From NCBI RefSeq assembly GCF_000741255.1, contig NZ_JGZB01000006.1:41-64040 (forward strand): a stretch of 64,000 nucleotides of DNA, given 5' to 3'. The stretch's first letter is position 1; each line of letters opens with the position of its first letter. The position numbers and the translations under genes are program-made. The DNA is from Bifidobacterium magnum (GTDB lineage: Bacteria; Actinomycetota; Actinomycetes; Actinomycetales; Bifidobacteriaceae). The notes under the pieces were generated by a model. That model searched no databases. It was given only the letters and a program-made list of their open reading frames with translations, and had not been told where the DNA came from. Positions 25,803 to 34,549 of this stretch are shown here, piece after piece.

Positions 25803-26698
25803 CACACTATTGCGCGGTATTGGGGGATCCCATCGACCATTCATTGTCTCCCGCGCTGCATGAGGCGGCATACCGGCAACTCGGCTTGGACGGGTGGGAA
25901 TACCGCAAAGTCCGGGTCAACGAGCAGGAACTGAAGCCTTGGCTCGAGTCCCTCACGCCCCAATGGGCGGGATTGAGCCTGACCATGCCGCTCAAACGCA
26001 CGATTGTCCCGTATGGCACGCTGCGCGACCGGTGGTCGCAAACCTTGGGCGTGGCCAACACCGCGGTGCTGCGCTGGGACGGCGGCCACAAACCGTCCAT
26101 CGGCTTGTACAATACGGACGTATTCGGCATCGCCCAAGCGTTCGCGCACGCGCATGAAACCGCGCCGAGTACGTGTCGGACGCCCCGTACCGCGTTGATT
26201 TTGGGCAACGGGAACACGGCGGCGAGCGCCGTGGCGGCTTGCGCGTCCATGGGCGTCGCATCCGTGACGGTGGCCGCCCGTCATGTGCGCGCCAACGACG
26301 CGATGGAACGGATCATGCGCGAGCATGCGGGCACGCTGCGCATGGTGGCGCTTGACAGCGAAGCCGCGTTGGAGGCGTTGGCGGATTCGGATGTGGTGGT
26401 CAACACGATTCCCGCCGGGTTCGCGCAACCCGTGGCCGACATGCTCGCCGCGTCGGGCGTGCAGGTGCGCGGCATGCTGCTCGACGTGATCTACGGGGCT
26501 GGCTTCTCCTCGCTGAGATCCGTGTACCGGTCGCGCGGCGGCCTGTTCGTCGACGGGCGCGACATGCTGCTCTACCAGGCGTTGGCGCAGGTGCTGCTGA
26601 TGACGGGCGTGACGGACCCGTTGGAATCGGGAGTGTATAGGTTGCCTAACAATATGGGTACACTGGAACAAGCGATGCGTCACGCAATCTACAGATAA
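25799..26698 (+). CDS. aroE: Shikimate dehydrogenase
   Basis: Reduces 3-dehydroshikimate to shikimate with NADPH in the aromatic pathway. The 299-residue protein has the substrate site SLSPALH and the catalytic Lys in LSLTMPLKRT, with the fold continuing through N-T-A-V-L and LYNTDVFGI. The dinucleotide loop reads GNGNTAASA, where the family usually has GAGGAARA, so the glycine pattern is altered. ATG 25799 overlaps the uvrC stop (ATGA), giving translational coupling, and rapZ follows after 14 bp. Confidence 0.9.
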   Translation: MTHYCAVLGDPIDHSLSPALHEAAYRQLGLDGWEYRKVRVNEQELKPWLESLTPQWAGLSLTMPLKRTIVPYGTLRDRWSQTLGVANTAVLRWDGGHKPSIGLYNTDVFGIAQAFAHAHETAPSTCRTPRTALILGNGNTAASAVAACASMGVASVTVAARHVRANDAMERIMREHAGTLRMVALDSEAALEALADSDVVVNTIPAGFAQPVADMLAASGVQVRGMLLDVIYGAGFSSLRSVYRSRGGLFVDGRDMLLYQALAQVLLMTGVTDPLESGVYRLPNNMGTLEQAMRHAIYR

Positions 26699-26712
26699 GG
26701 GGCATTACCTAT

Positions 26713-27651
26713 ATGGCTCAAGTACCAGCTTCGGAAAGTGACAGTCACCAGTCGCGCACCCATGCGGCGCCAGCTTCCCCGGCACAAGGATTTGAAGTAC
26801 TGCTCATCACGGGCATGAGCGGCGCGGGCCGTTCGCATGCGGCCCACAGCCTCGAGGACATGGGCTGGTATGTGGTGGACAACATGCCGCCGAAGCTGCT
26901 GGTGCCGTTGGTGGACATGATGACGGCTTCCCAGTCGTCGGTGCACAAGCTGGCCGCCGTGATCGACGTGCGGTCGCGCTCCTATTTCGCGGACTTGTCG
27001 GCGGTGCTCAGCCATTTGGACGATTTGGGCATCAAGACGCGCATCCTGTTCCTGGACGCGTCCGACCAGATCCTGATCACGCGTTTCGAATCGGTGCGGC
27101 GCCCGCATCCGTTGCAGCATGGCAACCGTCTGATCGACGGCATCCGCGAGGAACGTGAACTGTTGGACAATGTCAAGGAGCGCGCCGACATCGTTATCGA
27201 CACGTCCCATTTGAGCATCCACCAGCTGTCCACGAAACTGTATGCGGCGATGATGGGTACGGGGTCGACCACCGTGTCGGTGCACGTGTTCAGTTTCGGT
27301 TTCAAATACGGCATTCCGATCGATGCCGATTTTGTCGCGGACGTGCGTTTCCTGCCCAACCCGTTCTGGGTTCCCGAACTGCGGGAGATGACGGGCCGTG
27401 ACAGCGCCGTGGCCGACTACGTGCTGTCGAGCGACGGGGCGAAGGAGTTCCTCGACGCGTACGAGGAGGCGATCGCCCAAGCCATCCACGGCTATGCGAA
27501 AGAGGACAAGCATTATGTGACGATCGCCATAGGTTGCACGGGCGGACAGCACCGTTCCGTGGCCATGAGCGAGGCTCTGGCCGCCAGGCTGCGGGCGAGG
27601 GGCTTGTCCGTGACCGTTTCAGCACGTGAACTCGATAGGCGCAAAGATTGA
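26713..27651 (+). CDS. rapZ: RapZ/YvcJ-family nucleotide-binding protein
   Basis: A P-loop protein of 312 residues, usually found beside yvcK and whiA in Gram-positives. It has Walker A GMSGAGRS near residue 36 (Arg where Lys-Ser is common), the VVDNMPPKLL stretch, the RRPHPL segment and a C-terminal domain with SFGFKYGIP, DVRFLPNPFW and the IAIGCTGGQHRSV nucleotide/RNA-binding motif. In E. coli RapZ controls glmS mRNA decay through small RNAs; that role is not established here. ATG 26713 with AAGGGG upstream. It lies before whiA, the usual partner, but no yvcK lies between them. Confidence 0.9.
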   Translation: MAQVPASESDSHQSRTHAAPASPAQGFEVLLITGMSGAGRSHAAHSLEDMGWYVVDNMPPKLLVPLVDMMTASQSSVHKLAAVIDVRSRSYFADLSAVLSHLDDLGIKTRILFLDASDQILITRFESVRRPHPLQHGNRLIDGIREERELLDNVKERADIVIDTSHLSIHQLSTKLYAAMMGTGSTTVSVHVFSFGFKYGIPIDADFVADVRFLPNPFWVPELREMTGRDSAVADYVLSSDGAKEFLDAYEEAIAQAIHGYAKEDKHYVTIAIGCTGGQHRSVAMSEALAARLRARGLSVTVSARELDRRKD

Positions 27652-27812
27652 TTTTTGCGCGTTGAATTTCTACGATAACAATCATCATCCCCGATGCGTA
27701 CCGGTGGGTAGATGTCCAAGATGTTCGCTATGACGGATAGTTGGTATTGTTTACAACACGCCGCATAGAGAGCAGATTAGATGAAAGAGCAAAACGGAGT
27801 GTGGGAGGTTCT

Positions 27813-28766
27813 TTGGCACTTCTAGATGATGTCAAAAGGGAGCTATCTCAGATCGACGGCGAGCTGTTGGCAGCCAAGCAAGCTCAGGCAACGGCGATGA
27901 TTCGCTTCGGCGGTGGTTTGCGTCTTATCCAGCGCCAAATCATGGTTCAGGCCCAATTCGATTCGTACGAGGCCGCATTATGGCTACAGAACACCATCCA
28001 TACGTTATATGGCCATGACGCCGCGATCACCGAAGTGGACCGTCCGACACCGATGGGCGGTTCCATCACACGCTATGTGGTGCACGTGGAACGCGGCGGA
28101 GCGGCCCTCGCATTGCAAACAGGATTGCTCGACCGCCGCAAGCATGTGGTCATGGGCCTGCCCAACGAAGTCACCAGCGGCAACATTTCCCAAGTGAAAG
28201 CCGCATGGCGAGGCGCGTTCCTCGCCCACGGCGACCTGTCCGAACCAGGCAAGGCGAGCTACCTGGAAATCGTGTGCCCCACGCAGGACGCCGCAGTCTC
28301 CCTGACCACGGCCGCACGCCGCCTCGGCATCAGCGCCAAGCCCCGCCAGGTGCGCAGCTCCGAGCGCGTCACCCTGAAGGACCCGGACGCCATCGAACGC
28401 ATGCTGTTGCTCATGGGAGCGCCGCAAAGCGCCCGCGAATGGACGGGCAAGCGTTCCGACGGGGAAGCGCGCGGCAAGGCGAACCGCCTGGCGAACTTCG
28501 ACGACGCCAACATGCGCCGCAGCGCCAAGGCCGCGGCCGAAGCGGGCAAGAAAGTGCGCCACGCTTTCGAGGTCCTGGGCGACGAGATTCCGGAAAACCT
28601 GCGCGCCGCCGGACAGCTGCGCCTCGACCATCCGGACGCGAGCCTCGAACAGCTCGGCAGGCTCGCCGACCCGCCAATTACCAAGGACGCCGTCGCGGGA
28701 CGTATCCGCAGGCTGCTGCAACTTTCGGACAAAACCGAAAAAGCCCGCCAGCAGGCGGGGGCCTGA
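27813..28766 (+). CDS. whiA: DNA-binding protein WhiA
   Basis: WhiA is a conserved sporulation/division-type regulator with a degenerate LAGLIDADG endonuclease fold and a C-terminal helix-turn-helix. The 317-residue product has RFGGGLRLI and an N-terminal LLDDVKREL like other WhiA proteins. The HTH region reads [20 protein letters not shown] with [18 protein letters not shown] 27813 is chosen over a longer frame from 27741 because GGGAGG lies 4 nt upstream and the family starts near M-A-L-L. It follows rapZ after 161 bp without a clear promoter. Confidence 0.9.
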   Translation: MALLDDVKRELSQIDGELLAAKQAQATAMIRFGGGLRLIQRQIMVQAQFDSYEAALWLQNTIHTLYGHDAAITEVDRPTPMGGSITRYVVHVERGGAALALQTGLLDRRKHVVMGLPNEVTSGNISQVKAAWRGAFLAHGDLSEPGKASYLEIVCPTQDAAVSLTTAARRLGISAKPRQVRSSERVTLKDPDAIERMLLLMGAPQSAREWTGKRSDGEARGKANRLANFDDANMRRSAKAAAEAGKKVRHAFEVLGDEIPENLRAAGQLRLDHPDASLEQLGRLADPPITKDAVAGRIRRLLQLSDKTEKARQQAGA

Positions 28767-28883
28767 TCCGGCCGGCCATGCGGCTTCGTCAACGGATGAA
28801 CGTGGCATGGCACTTGTTTTGGCTGTATTATGCTGAATGGCAACCAAGCCATGCGCATTATGCGGTTATGGAAAGGAACATAC

Positions 28884-30089
28884 ATGAAGACACTCAAGGA
28901 TCTGGGAGATCTGAAGGGTAAGCGCGTACTGGTGCGCGCCGATTTCAACGTGCCGCTCGACGGCACCACGATCACGGACGACGGCCGCATCAAGGCCGCC
29001 CTGCCGACGATCGAAGCGCTGCGCGACGCGGGCGCCAAGGTCATCGTCATGGCGCATCTGGGCCGCCCGAAGGGCAAGGTCGTTCCGGAACTGTCCCTCG
29101 CCCCGGTTGCCAAGCGTCTGGGCGAGCTGCTCGGCGCCGACGTGGTGCTCGCTGAAGACACCTACGGCGAAGACGCCCAGGCCAAGGTCGCCGCAATGAA
29201 GGACGGCGACGTGGTCCTGCTGCAGAACGTCCGCTTCAACCCTGAAGAGACCAGCAAGAACGAAGAGGAGCGTGCGGCTTACGCCAAGAAGATCGCCGCC
29301 CTCGGCGACGTGTTCGTTTCCGACGGCTTCGGCGTGGTCCACCGCGCCCAGGGCTCCGACTACGACGTGGCCAAGGACCTGCCGACCGCGGCCGGCCTGC
29401 TCGTCGAAAAGGAAGTCAAGGCCCTGTCCAAGGCGACCGAAAACCCGGAGCGTCCGCTCACCGTGGTGCTCGGCGGCTCCAAGGTTTCCGACAAGCTCGG
29501 CGTGATCGAGAACCTGCTCGACAAGGCCGACCGTCTCGTCATCGGCGGCGGCATGGTGTTCACCTTCCTCAAGGCCGAAGGCTACGAAGTCGGCACCTCG
29601 CTGCTCGAAGAGGACCAGATCGACAAGGTCAAGGGCTACATTGAAACCGCGAAGAAGAACGGCGTCGAGCTCGTGCTCCCCGTGGACATCGTGGTCAACA
29701 AGGGCTTCCCGGCCGGCGACACCCCGATCGACCCGAAGGTCGTTCCGGCAGACCAGATTCCGTCCGACATGATGGGCCTCGACATCGGCCCGGAGTCCTG
29801 CAAGCTCTTCCACGACAAGATCGTGGACTCCAAGACCGTCGTATGGAACGGCCCGATGGGCGTGTTCGAAATCCCGCAGTTCGCGGAAGGCACGCGCGCC
29901 GTGGCCCAGGCCCTGGTCGACGCCACGGAGAAGGGCGCCTTCACCATCGTTGGTGGCGGTGACTCCGCATCCGCAGTGCGCAACCTCGGTTTCCCGGAGG
30001 ACGGTTTCTCCCACATCTCCACCGGCGGCGGCGCTTCCCTCGAATTCCTCGAGGGCAAGGAACTGCCCGGTCTTGCTGTGCTCGAGTAA
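28884..30089 (+). CDS. pgk: Phosphoglycerate kinase
   Basis: Makes ATP from 1,3-bisphosphoglycerate; in bifidobacteria it serves the lower half of the fructose-6-phosphate shunt. The 401-residue protein begins MKTLKDL, with [14 protein letters not shown], the [10 protein letters not shown] substrate loop, [21 protein letters not shown] and the C-terminal GGGDSASAV nucleotide loop. ATG 28884 follows AAAGG at 7 nt; an open frame from 28830 is not supported. It is the first gene of a pgk-tpiA-secG run. Confidence 0.97.
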   Translation: MKTLKDLGDLKGKRVLVRADFNVPLDGTTITDDGRIKAALPTIEALRDAGAKVIVMAHLGRPKGKVVPELSLAPVAKRLGELLGADVVLAEDTYGEDAQAKVAAMKDGDVVLLQNVRFNPEETSKNEEERAAYAKKIAALGDVFVSDGFGVVHRAQGSDYDVAKDLPTAAGLLVEKEVKALSKATENPERPLTVVLGGSKVSDKLGVIENLLDKADRLVIGGGMVFTFLKAEGYEVGTSLLEEDQIDKVKGYIETAKKNGVELVLPVDIVVNKGFPAGDTPIDPKVVPADQIPSDMMGLDIGPESCKLFHDKIVDSKTVVWNGPMGVFEIPQFAEGTRAVAQALVDATEKGAFTIVGGGDSASAVRNLGFPEDGFSHISTGGGASLEFLEGKELPGLAVLE

Positions 30090-30113
30090 CTGGCACCAGT
30101 CAAACAATCATGA

Positions 30114-30152
30114 AGCGCGCCCCCCGTTGCTCCACGCATCAGGAGGCGCGCT
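30114..30152 (+). terminator. Hairpin between pgk and tpiA
   Basis: Arms AGCGCGCC (30114-30121) and GGCGCGCT (30145-30152) pair over 8 bp with a 23-nt loop. Only CCTTATAT follows, so it is more likely an attenuator or RNA-processing structure than a full terminator. Confidence 0.45.
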
Positions 30153-30188
30153 CCTTATATGGCATATTGCGGGAAAGGCGAGTAGCGT

Positions 30189-30986
30189 ATGAACGCACGA
30201 ATACCCATGGTCGCAGGCAATTGGAAAATGAACTTCGACCATATTGAAGCGACCGCGTTTGTACAAAAATTCGCATGGAACCTGAAAAACGCGCATTTCA
30301 ACTTCCGCCGCTGCGAAGTGGCGCTGTTCCCGTCCTTCACTTCCTTGCGTAGCGTGCAAGTGCTCGTACAATCGGACAAGTTGAAAATCCATTACGGGGC
30401 GCAAGCGATTTCGGTAACTTCCCAAGGCGCGTTCACAGGCGACGTTTCCGCCGACATGCTCGCGGCGTTGGGTTGCTCCTACGTGATCGTGGGACATTCC
30501 GAACGACGCAAATACCATCCGGAAGACGACGCCGACATTGTCGACCAGGTGCGCGCCGCCCTTGCCGACGGCATGCAACCGATCCTGTGCGTGGGGGAAA
30601 GTTTCGAAGAACGCCGCCAGGGCATTGAACTTGATTTCGCCGTGGGACAGGTGCGCGACGTGACGCGCGACCTTTCCGACGAAGAAGCGTCACGGCTGAT
30701 TGTCGCCTATGAACCCGTATGGGCGATCGGTACTGGCATGGTCGCCACACCGCAATCCGCCCAAGACGCGGCGCATGCGATTCGCGAAGATTTGAAAGCC
30801 ACGTTCAACGACCAGGTGGCACAGACCGTCCGCATCCTTTACGGCGGTTCGGTCACGTCCAAAAACGCGGTGGAACTTATCGGCCAAGAAGACGTGGACG
30901 GATTCCTGATCGGGGGAGCGGCTTTGCACGTCGACGAATTGACCACAATTTGTAAGCAAGTACTTACTACTACATCTTCACATTAA
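30189..30986 (+). CDS. tpiA: Triosephosphate isomerase
   Basis: Interconverts dihydroxyacetone phosphate and glyceraldehyde 3-phosphate. The 265-residue TIM barrel has GNWKMN with Lys13, the catalytic His in VIVGHSERR, the catalytic Glu in VAYEPVWAIGTG and the phosphate loop LYGGSVTSKN. ATG 30189 follows GGGAAAGG. It lies 99 bp after pgk, with a hairpin between them that could set unequal expression. Confidence 0.96.
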   Translation: MNARIPMVAGNWKMNFDHIEATAFVQKFAWNLKNAHFNFRRCEVALFPSFTSLRSVQVLVQSDKLKIHYGAQAISVTSQGAFTGDVSADMLAALGCSYVIVGHSERRKYHPEDDADIVDQVRAALADGMQPILCVGESFEERRQGIELDFAVGQVRDVTRDLSDEEASRLIVAYEPVWAIGTGMVATPQSAQDAAHAIREDLKATFNDQVAQTVRILYGGSVTSKNAVELIGQEDVDGFLIGGAALHVDELTTICKQVLTTTSSH

Positions 30987-31051
30987 AAGCCACCATTGTT
31001 CAACGGTTTAGGCTATTGTAAAGACGGAACGAAATAAACTTGGAGGTTTTT

Positions 31052-31309
31052 GTGAGCGCTATTGCAGTAGTGAAACTGATCCTGCAGATTCTACTGGTTG
31101 TGTTGAGCCTGCTGCTCACTTTGCTGATTCTTATGCACAAAGGCAAAGGCGGCGGCTTGTCCGACATGTTCGGTGGGGGACTGACGCAGAACGCAGGTTC
31201 GTCAGGCGTCGCCGAGAAGAACTTGAACCGTTGGACGGTTGGTCTCGCTCTCGTATGGGTGGCCATCATCATCGCCCTCGGACTGTTCACCAAGTTCAAT
31301 CTCGCCTGA
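31052..31309 (+). CDS. secG: Preprotein translocase subunit SecG
   Basis: A small SecYEG component of 85 residues with two membrane helices (LILQILLVVLSLLLTLLILM and WTVGLALVWVAIIIALGLF). They are joined by the typical glycine-rich loop KGKGGGLSDMFGGG. GTG 31052 is chosen because GGAGG is 5 nt upstream; TTG 31040 would overlap that site. The pgk-tpiA-secG order is common in Gram-positives. A clear terminator follows at 31331. Confidence 0.9.
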   Translation: MSAIAVVKLILQILLVVLSLLLTLLILMHKGKGGGLSDMFGGGLTQNAGSSGVAEKNLNRWTVGLALVWVAIIIALGLFTKFNLA

Positions 31310-31330
31310 GTTTGTTCACGATCCATCCGC

Positions 31331-31364
31331 AATCCCGCGATCCTTATGGACGCGGGATTCTTTA
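31331..31364 (+). terminator. Intrinsic terminator after secG
   Basis: The 9-bp stem AATCCCGCG (31331-31339) and CGCGGGATT (31351-31359), with an 11-nt loop, is followed by CTTTATTATT. Confidence 0.85.
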
Positions 31365-31417
31365 TTATTGAGTTCATGACCGTATCGATTCGTACGGATG
31401 AAAGGAATTACGCGCGA

Positions 31418-32266
31418 ATGACCACTTCCATTTCCGAGACCCCCTGCATTGTCGCCGACCTTGACGGCACGCTGCTGCACGATGGTGAAACTTTTGAAGA
31501 CCGGTTTTTGACTGAGCGGTCCATTCACGCCATTGAACTTTTGCATGAACGTGACATTCCGTTCATCATCGCCACGGCCAGGCCGGTCAGCACGGGAATC
31601 GACATCGCGCATACGCTTCATCCCGACGCCGTCATCTATCTGAACGGTTCGCTTATCGACTACGATCCCGAACATTCCACCCCGCAATCGTTGTCCCAAA
31701 ACGATTCTCCTGAACGGGAGAACGTGACGAGCATCGGATTCCCGTCCTCGCGCGCCAGCGAGATTTGCCGAACCATCATCGCACAGATCCCATCCATCCA
31801 TATCGGCATTGTCATGGACGACGTACGCTACACGAATTTCGACCTCTCCCAAATTTGGACCACCCAAACTTGGCAATATACGGATTTCACCGACATTCCG
31901 GAAGGCACCGTCGACAAGATCATCATTTTCCCCACGCAAGATCAGGTACACAAATTGCATACGCTTATCCCGGAAGATCTCGCCGTCAACATTTCCGAAG
32001 GCATCATGTGGATGGTCATGAATCCGCTCGCCAACAAAGAGCATGCGCTGGAACTGATTTGCGAACGCTGGGGGAGAAGTCCCAAGGACCTTGTCAGTTT
32101 CGGCGACGATCTCATCGACATCGGCATGCTCAACATGAGCGGTACGGGAATCGCGGTGGCGAACGCCCATCCTTCCGTATTGCAGGCCGCCGACCAGGTA
32201 TGTCCCTCCAACAATGACGACGGGGTGGCGCAGTGGATTGAACAGTACCTCGACTCGCGCCAATAG
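31418..32266 (+). CDS. HAD-superfamily phosphatase, Cof type (IIB)
   Basis: A 282-residue soluble hydrolase. Motif I is ADLDGTLL near residue 13 (nucleophile and acid Asp), motif II sits in FIIATARP, motif III is the Lys of the DKIIIF segment, and motif IV is VSFGDDLIDIGML. A cap domain lies between motifs II and III, as in Cof phosphatases acting on sugar phosphates or nucleotides. ATG 31418 is chosen with AAAGGA upstream; earlier in-frame starts lie inside the secG terminator. The substrate is unknown. Its terminator begins 53 bp after the stop. Confidence 0.85.
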   Translation: MTTSISETPCIVADLDGTLLHDGETFEDRFLTERSIHAIELLHERDIPFIIATARPVSTGIDIAHTLHPDAVIYLNGSLIDYDPEHSTPQSLSQNDSPERENVTSIGFPSSRASEICRTIIAQIPSIHIGIVMDDVRYTNFDLSQIWTTQTWQYTDFTDIPEGTVDKIIIFPTQDQVHKLHTLIPEDLAVNISEGIMWMVMNPLANKEHALELICERWGRSPKDLVSFGDDLIDIGMLNMSGTGIAVANAHPSVLQAADQVCPSNNDDGVAQWIEQYLDSRQ

Positions 32267-32318
32267 TCCGCATCATCCGCGAATCTTATTCCGCTCCATC
32301 ATCTTTTCAACGGAGCCC

Positions 32319-32358
32319 CACCGTTTGCGCACGCTCGTTCCTGCGCAACGGTGTTTTT
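32319..32358 (+). terminator. Intrinsic terminator after the Cof-type phosphatase
   Basis: A 12-bp stem with one bulged T (arms from CACCGTTTGCGCA at 32319 and TGCGCAACGGTG ending 32353) is followed by TTTTTGT. Confidence 0.85.
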
Positions 32359-32387
32359 GTATGCGCAGGAGAATCGTTCCTACAGAA

Positions 32388-32679
32388 GTTCAAAATAGGA
32401 GCGAAACGGGAGGAAATGGCGGATCTCCGATTACAGGATCCTCTTTGAATACAGTTCGATTTTCCAGAATTCATATATGATCACAAGTTCAATATAAATA
32501 TTGTGACGTACCGAAAAAGTATAATATTGAACAATATTAAATAATATTTCTTCTTTAATTATTTTATTATTAATAATAAAATAATTTTTAAAACTGTTTA
32601 TATTTTATTTAAGTTCAATTAAAAATTGTTTTATTTGTGAACGACATGTCAAGATAGGAACACCGGTTGCAAAGTTCAA
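32388..32679. repeat. Upstream AGTTCAAW motif array in an AT-rich region
   Basis: Core hexamers GTTCAA or TTGAAC occur at 32388, 32487, 32527 (reverse), 32613 and 32674, in the region before the XRE-aminotransferase gene. Most fit AGTTCAA followed by A or T. Several sit within inverted repeats: CAATAT/ATATTG at 32490-32503 and TAATATTG/CAATATTA at 32522-32539. I infer operator sites for the downstream HTH protein. Confidence 0.7.
32557..32586. repeat. Perfect 30-bp AT-only palindrome
   Basis: The 15 bases 32557-32571 are the exact reverse complement of 32572-32586, with no spacer. All bases are A or T. It lies between two AGTTCAAW sites, upstream of the XRE-aminotransferase gene. It could be a cruciform, a binding site or an A-tract bend. 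Confidence 0.8.
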
Positions 32680-32728
32680 ATATGGGGTGTAGCGTTGACG
32701 ATCAAACCACCACGGAAAGGGTTTTCAT

Positions 32729-34450
32729 ATGACTGTGCAATTCAGTGAACGTCTCAATGAAGCGATGGCCCTGCGGGGAATGCGGCAGGTAGACATTGTC
32801 CATGCGGCGCAACAGCAAGGCATCAAAGTGGGGAAAAGCCATGTCAGCCAATATGTAAGTGGCAAGACGACCCCGAGGCGTGACATTCTTCAATTCCTCG
32901 CGCAAACGTTGGGCGTAAGCGAAGCATGGCTGCGCGGAGAAGACGTGGCCATGGAACTGGATCCGAAGCCGGAGATTGAACCGGTACTGGATCCGCGGGA
33001 AGAATCAGCCATGCAATCCGTGAATCTTTCGAAAAGAAATTCGATGCAAATGAGGGAGAACGAAGAAGTTGAACTCATCGCAGAAAGTTCAAACACGAAT
33101 AATACGACTCGAATTGAACCCTATGATATTGAACTCACACGTAAGTTCAATACGACTGAACTACATAAAGTTCAATTGAACTCTTTAGATATTGAACTAG
33201 ATGAAGTTCAAAACAGTGCCCCGCGAACAGGACGGCGCAATTTCACCAAATCGCACAAGCTCGACAACGTGCTGTACGACGTGCGTGGTCCTGTGGTACA
33301 GCAAGCGGAGCGCATGGAAGATGAAGGCACCCACGTGCTCAAATTGAACTTGGGCAATCCCGCACCGTTCGGGTTCCGTACTCCCGATGAAGTCGTATAC
33401 GACATGGCGCACGCGTTGCCGCACACGGAAGGCTATTCGGATTCCAAAGGTTTGTACTCCGCGCGCAAGGCGATCATGCAGTATGCGCAGCTCAAACACA
33501 TTCCCAACGTTTCGATCGATGGCATCTATACGGGCAACGGCGTCAGCGAGCTCATCAATTTGAGCATGTCCGCACTGCTTGACAATGGCGACGAAGTGCT
33601 GGTGCCTTCTCCCGACTATCCGTTGTGGACGGCATGCGTTACTTTGGCCGGCGGCACCGCCGTGCATTATGTGTGCGACGAGCAGTCCGAATGGTATCCG
33701 GACATCGACGACATCCGCCGCAAGATCACCGACCGCACCAAGGCGATTGTGCTGATCAATCCGAACAATCCGACGGGCGCGGTGTATCCGAGGGAAGTGC
33801 TCGAGCAGATCGTGCAAGTCGCCCGCGAACACCAGCTCATCATTTTCTCCGACGAAATTTACGACCGCCTCGTCATGGACGGCTACGAGCATGTGTCCAT
33901 CGCCTCGCTCGCGCCCGACCTGTTCTGTGTCACGTTCTCGGGATTGTCGAAATCCCACATGATCGCGGGATACCGTATCGGATGGATGATCCTGAGCGGC
34001 AACAAGCGTTTGGCGAGCGACTACATCGAGGGATTGAACATGCTCACCAACATGCGCATCTGTTCCAACGTTCCCGCACAATCGATCGTACAAACCGCGC
34101 TCGGCGGACACCAGAGCGTCAACGATTACATTGTTCCTGGCGGACGCATTTATGAACAGCGCGAATACATTTACGAAGCGCTCAATTCGATTCCCGGAAT
34201 CACGGCCGTCAAACCGAAAGCCGCGTTCTACATTTTCCCGAAAATCGACACGAAGAAGTTCAACATTACCGACGACGTCCAGTTCGCCGTGGATCTGCTC
34301 AACAATGAGAAAATCCTGATCGTGCAGGGGAGCGGGTTCAACTGGCAGCAGCCCGACCACTTCCGTGTGGTGTACCTGCCGCGCGTGGAAGTGTTGAAAG
34401 ACGCGATCGGAAAGATGACGCGTTTCTTCAGCACCTACCGGCAGAACTGA
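32729..34450 (+). CDS. XRE-type HTH fused to AlaA-like PLP aminotransferase
   Basis: 573 residues in three parts. Residues 1-75 form an XRE/lambda-type HTH (FSERLNEAMALRGMRQVDIV, then KSHVSQYVSGKTTPRRD). Residues ~76-172 form a polar linker with repeated D-I-E-L. Residues ~173-573 are a fold-type I aminotransferase close to alanine transaminase AlaA: YDVRGPV, LKLNLGNPAPFGF, GNGVSELI, PSPDYPLWTA, INPNNPTGAVY, DEIYDRLV, and the Schiff-base Lys408 in SGLSKSHM. The enzyme therefore looks intact. The gene starts at ATG 32729 behind GGAAAGG. The linker DNA (33069-33211) holds a dense AGTTCAAW array also found upstream, so self-regulation is likely. MocR proteins are a comparable idea but use a GntR HTH. 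Bifidobacterial relatives of this fusion are annotated; their function is not known to me. Confidence 0.9.
   Translation: MTVQFSERLNEAMALRGMRQVDIVHAAQQQGIKVGKSHVSQYVSGKTTPRRDILQFLAQTLGVSEAWLRGEDVAMELDPKPEIEPVLDPREESAMQSVNLSKRNSMQMRENEEVELIAESSNTNNTTRIEPYDIELTRKFNTTELHKVQLNSLDIELDEVQNSAPRTGRRNFTKSHKLDNVLYDVRGPVVQQAERMEDEGTHVLKLNLGNPAPFGFRTPDEVVYDMAHALPHTEGYSDSKGLYSARKAIMQYAQLKHIPNVSIDGIYTGNGVSELINLSMSALLDNGDEVLVPSPDYPLWTACVTLAGGTAVHYVCDEQSEWYPDIDDIRRKITDRTKAIVLINPNNPTGAVYPREVLEQIVQVAREHQLIIFSDEIYDRLVMDGYEHVSIASLAPDLFCVTFSGLSKSHMIAGYRIGWMILSGNKRLASDYIEGLNMLTNMRICSNVPAQSIVQTALGGHQSVNDYIVPGGRIYEQREYIYEALNSIPGITAVKPKAAFYIFPKIDTKKFNITDDVQFAVDLLNNEKILIVQGSGFNWQQPDHFRVVYLPRVEVLKDAIGKMTRFFSTYRQN
33069..33211. 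repeat. Intragenic AGTTCAAW array in the linker of the XRE-aminotransferase gene
   Basis: Nine GTTCAA/TTGAAC hexamers occur in 143 bp: 33069 (rev), 33087, 33114 (rev), 33129 (rev), 33145, 33170, 33176 (rev), 33192 (rev) and 33206. At 33170-33181 two abut as the perfect palindrome GTTCAATTGAAC. Random expectation for both strands is well below one copy. Most spacings are 14-27 bp. Outliers in the same gene are at 32976 and 33344. The array encodes the linker, so it is coding and repetitive at once. Confidence 0.8.
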
Positions 34451-34473
34451 GTGTTGAAGGCACAATACAAAAC

Positions 34474-34496
34474 GACCCCCGCCAAACGGCGGGGTC
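34474..34496. terminator. Bidirectional terminator between the aminotransferase fusion and tal
   Basis: The stem is CCGCC (34479-34483) and GGCGG (34488-34492) with loop AAAC, extended by GACC/GGTC across one bulged C. It is flanked by T-rich sequence to the right and A-rich to the left. Confidence 0.8.
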
Positions 34497-34549
34497 ATTC
34501 TTATCTACCGGTCCGCATCAAGATCGATTGATACGGATTGCGCAGAATC

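Larger units (their letters stand above)
32267..32728. other. 462-bp intergenic region, extremely AT-rich from about 32460 to 32640
   Basis: It begins with the phosphatase terminator. The central ~180 bp are mostly A and T, far from the GC-rich norm of the window, and carry palindromes and AGTTCAAW motifs. The region closes with a GGAAAGG ribosome site before ATG 32729. No protein-coding frame or DnaA-box cluster was seen. Confidence 0.75.

Noticed and set aside
28744..28759. Terminator hairpin in the 3' end of whiA (CCCGCC/GGCGGG)
   Set aside because: It lies inside the coding sequence and no T-run follows; a chance GC pairing is as likely.
32460..32640. Replication origin or unwinding element in the AT-rich region
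   Set aside because: No DnaA-box cluster and no dnaA, dnaN or rep gene nearby. The motifs present are AGTTCAAW sites tied to the downstream HTH gene.
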